From contig NZ_JAASAF010000007.1 of assembly GCF_012726195.1 (NCBI RefSeq), forward strand, positions 257,259 through 321,258: a stretch of DNA of 64,000 nucleotides, given 5' to 3'. The notes below the pieces were generated by a model. The model had not been told where the DNA came from. It was given only the letters and a program-made list of their open reading frames with translations, and ran no database searches. Each line of letters begins with the position of its first letter. Positions within the stretch are counted from its first letter, which is position 1. Positions 63,012-64,000 of this stretch are shown in pieces. The stretch is from Rhodococcus sp. HNM0563 (GTDB taxonomy: Bacteria > Actinomycetota > Actinomycetes > Mycobacteriales > Mycobacteriaceae). The position numbers were made by a program, and so were the translations under genes.

Positions 63012-63029
63012 GTCAATCAATCGATTGAG
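63012..63029. promoter_or_regulatory. Operator-like palindrome shared with the hsaD-like promoter
   Basis: GTCAATCAATCGATTGAG contains the perfect palindrome TCAATCGATTGA (63017-63028). Its GTCAATCAAT and CAATCGATTG parts both recur exactly at 45703-45733. It lies 88 bp before the aldolase-family start and about 250 bp before the MFS start. Confidence 0.6.
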
Positions 63030-63117
63030 TGGCATTTGCTTCCATTGCCAATCTTTGTCAGTTAGAGTTCGGGCCATCCCTAATCTGTGATCCCGATCTC
63101 AACTTCTGGAGGGCGTT

Positions 63118-63909
63118 ATGATCGTGTACGACGAACCGGCGACGACCGGAGCGGATACGGATCCTGCGGTCGAGTGGAGTCCGCGTGCCACTCCACCGAT
63201 CGGCGTCGACCTCACGAACGAGCAGAGTCTTGCCTGTGCGTTCCGGACGTTGGCGCATGACGGCTTCAGCGAGAACATGGCCGGCCACATCACGTGGGCA
63301 GACCGGGACGACTCCAGCCTCTTGATCAACCCGTGGGGGTTGTGGTGGGAGGAGGTCTCGGCCTCCGACGTGTGCCGTGTCGATTCGAACGGTGTTGTGA
63401 TCGAAGGGAAGTGGGACGTAACGCCCGCTTATCACATCCATACCGAATTGCATCGACGTCGGCCGGATGCACGGGTGGTCATCCACAACCACCCGTACTA
63501 TGTGACCTTGCTGGCCGCCGTCGGTGTGCTGCCGATGATCGCGCACCAGACCGGCAGTCTGTACGACGACGACTTGTCTCTGGTCGACGAGTACGGTGGC
63601 GAGGTCAACGACGCCGAAATGGGCAAGGATCTCGCGGACCGGATCGGCGACTGTAACAACGTGATCCTCGCCAGTCACGGCATCATCACCACCGCCGACA
63701 CGATCGAACTCGCGGTCTACCGCGCGGCGTCGATCGACCGGTTCTGCCGACTTGCCTACGACATCCTGCTGCTGGGCAAAGAGCCCCTGCCGATCGAGAA
63801 GAGCATCCGGTCCGCGATGCAGAAGGCGCTCGTAGAGCGCGCTGCGGGCGTCTACTGGGCCGGCGCGGTCCGCAGACTGCTCCGGATCGATCCCGGTGTG
63901 CTCGACTGA
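63118..63909 (+). CDS. Class II aldolase/adducin-family protein (263 aa)
   Basis: Aldolase_II domain with the zinc site His123-x-His125 (VIHNHPYY) and His187 (ILASHGI), and the upstream substrate loop TPAYHIHTELHRRRPDARVV. The acid that normally precedes the first His helix (SSE or similar) appears replaced by Tyr105, which argues against ordinary sugar-phosphate aldolase chemistry. ATG 63118 has GGAGGG upstream. Similar proteins are scattered in actinobacterial steroid and aromatic clusters with unknown roles. It is divergent from the MHS transporter under a shared operator-like motif. Confidence 0.9.
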   Translation: MIVYDEPATTGADTDPAVEWSPRATPPIGVDLTNEQSLACAFRTLAHDGFSENMAGHITWADRDDSSLLINPWGLWWEEVSASDVCRVDSNGVVIEGKWDVTPAYHIHTELHRRRPDARVVIHNHPYYVTLLAAVGVLPMIAHQTGSLYDDDLSLVDEYGGEVNDAEMGKDLADRIGDCNNVILASHGIITTADTIELAVYRAASIDRFCRLAYDILLLGKEPLPIEKSIRSAMQKALVERAAGVYWAGAVRRLLRIDPGVLD

Positions 63910-64000
63910 GGGCATCCATCCAACCTAAAGACCTTTCGTTAATTGGGTGAGTACTGCTCACAAGGAAAGTCCGGTGTGGTCGAGGAAGCCGTGACACAGG

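Larger units (their letters stand above)
62767..63117. other. 351-bp divergent regulatory region
   Basis: Between the MFS and aldolase-family genes. It contains a 9-bp perfect hairpin (62837-62859) on the MFS side and the palindromic operator motif (63012-63029) on the aldolase side. No gene seen. Confidence 0.65.

Noticed and set aside
63947..63961. GTGAG-5-CTCAC repeat after the aldolase-family gene
   Set aside because: The arms are only 5 bp, and the window ends 39 bp later, so neither a terminator nor an operator role can be supported.
1..64000. tRNA, rRNA, riboswitch or CRISPR array
   Set aside because: No cloverleaf-like stretch, conserved rRNA segment or regularly spaced direct repeats were recognised by reading; a covariance-model scan would be needed to exclude small RNAs.

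Overview
The window looks like chromosome or large-plasmid DNA of a GC-rich mycolic-acid actinobacterium, most likely a Rhodococcus or close relative. This is an inference from several things. Coding frames are packed and GC-rich, with frequent GTG starts and ATGA/GTGA gene overlaps. There are two LLM-class (F420-type) oxidoreductases, an IrtAB siderophore importer with an IdeR-like iron box, a DUF664/DinB thiol-transferase-like protein, and relatives of the sterol catabolic genes chsE/chsH/ltp2 and hsaABCD. No rRNA, tRNA or CRISPR array was seen.

Region 1 (1-14484, mostly +) is a catabolic cluster: an acyl-CoA ligase cut by the window edge, a HAPMO-sized Baeyer-Villiger monooxygenase (BVMO), a KshB-like reductase, an LLM oxidoreductase, a zinc alcohol dehydrogenase, a cyclase-family hydrolase, a VOC protein, a second BVMO, a dimeric alpha-beta-barrel protein, an SDR and an HSL-type esterase. 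A TetR gene follows, divergent from a TauD-like dioxygenase and a CMD-family protein. The logic alcohol -> ketone -> ester or lactone -> hydrolysis -> CoA thioester fits degradation of a cyclic ketone or terpenoid.

Region 2 (14493-32638) is housekeeping and stress: a two-component system divergent from a MacB-like ABC exporter, a SnoaL-like protein, TetR-irtA-irtB under a probable iron box, a CPBP protease-HK-RR operon, a TerD-VWA protein, a TetR-controlled ABC-2-like membrane protein, a DinB protein and an XRE-cupin regulator.

Region 3 (32639-37257) is poor in genes. It holds an Rv3520c-like LLM oxidoreductase and a decayed IS21 element.

Region 4 (37258-50327) is the most coherent metabolic block. 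A minus-strand operon (acyl-CoA ligase, FadE29-like, MaoC-DUF35, FadE28-like, MaoC, Ltp2-like thiolase, flavin reductase) has the content of the mycobacterial igr operon, which removes the last propionyl side chain of cholesterol. Divergent from it are HsaD-, HsaA- and HsaC-like genes and an MFS transporter, i.e. flavin-dependent hydroxylation, extradiol cleavage and C-C hydrolysis of a catechol. The HsaB-like reductase sits at the end of the other operon.

Region 5 (50328-64000) holds a decayed PhnZ-like HD-oxygenase gene, a complete oligopeptide-type ABC importer, an IS110 remnant, a TetR regulator, a minus-strand run MFS transporter-PhnZ-like HD protein-acyl-CoA ligase, and a divergent class II aldolase-family gene. 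A palindromic motif (CAATCGATTG with GTCAATCAAT) occurs upstream of both the hsaD-like operon and the aldolase/MFS pair, which suggests that regions 4 and 5 share a regulator.
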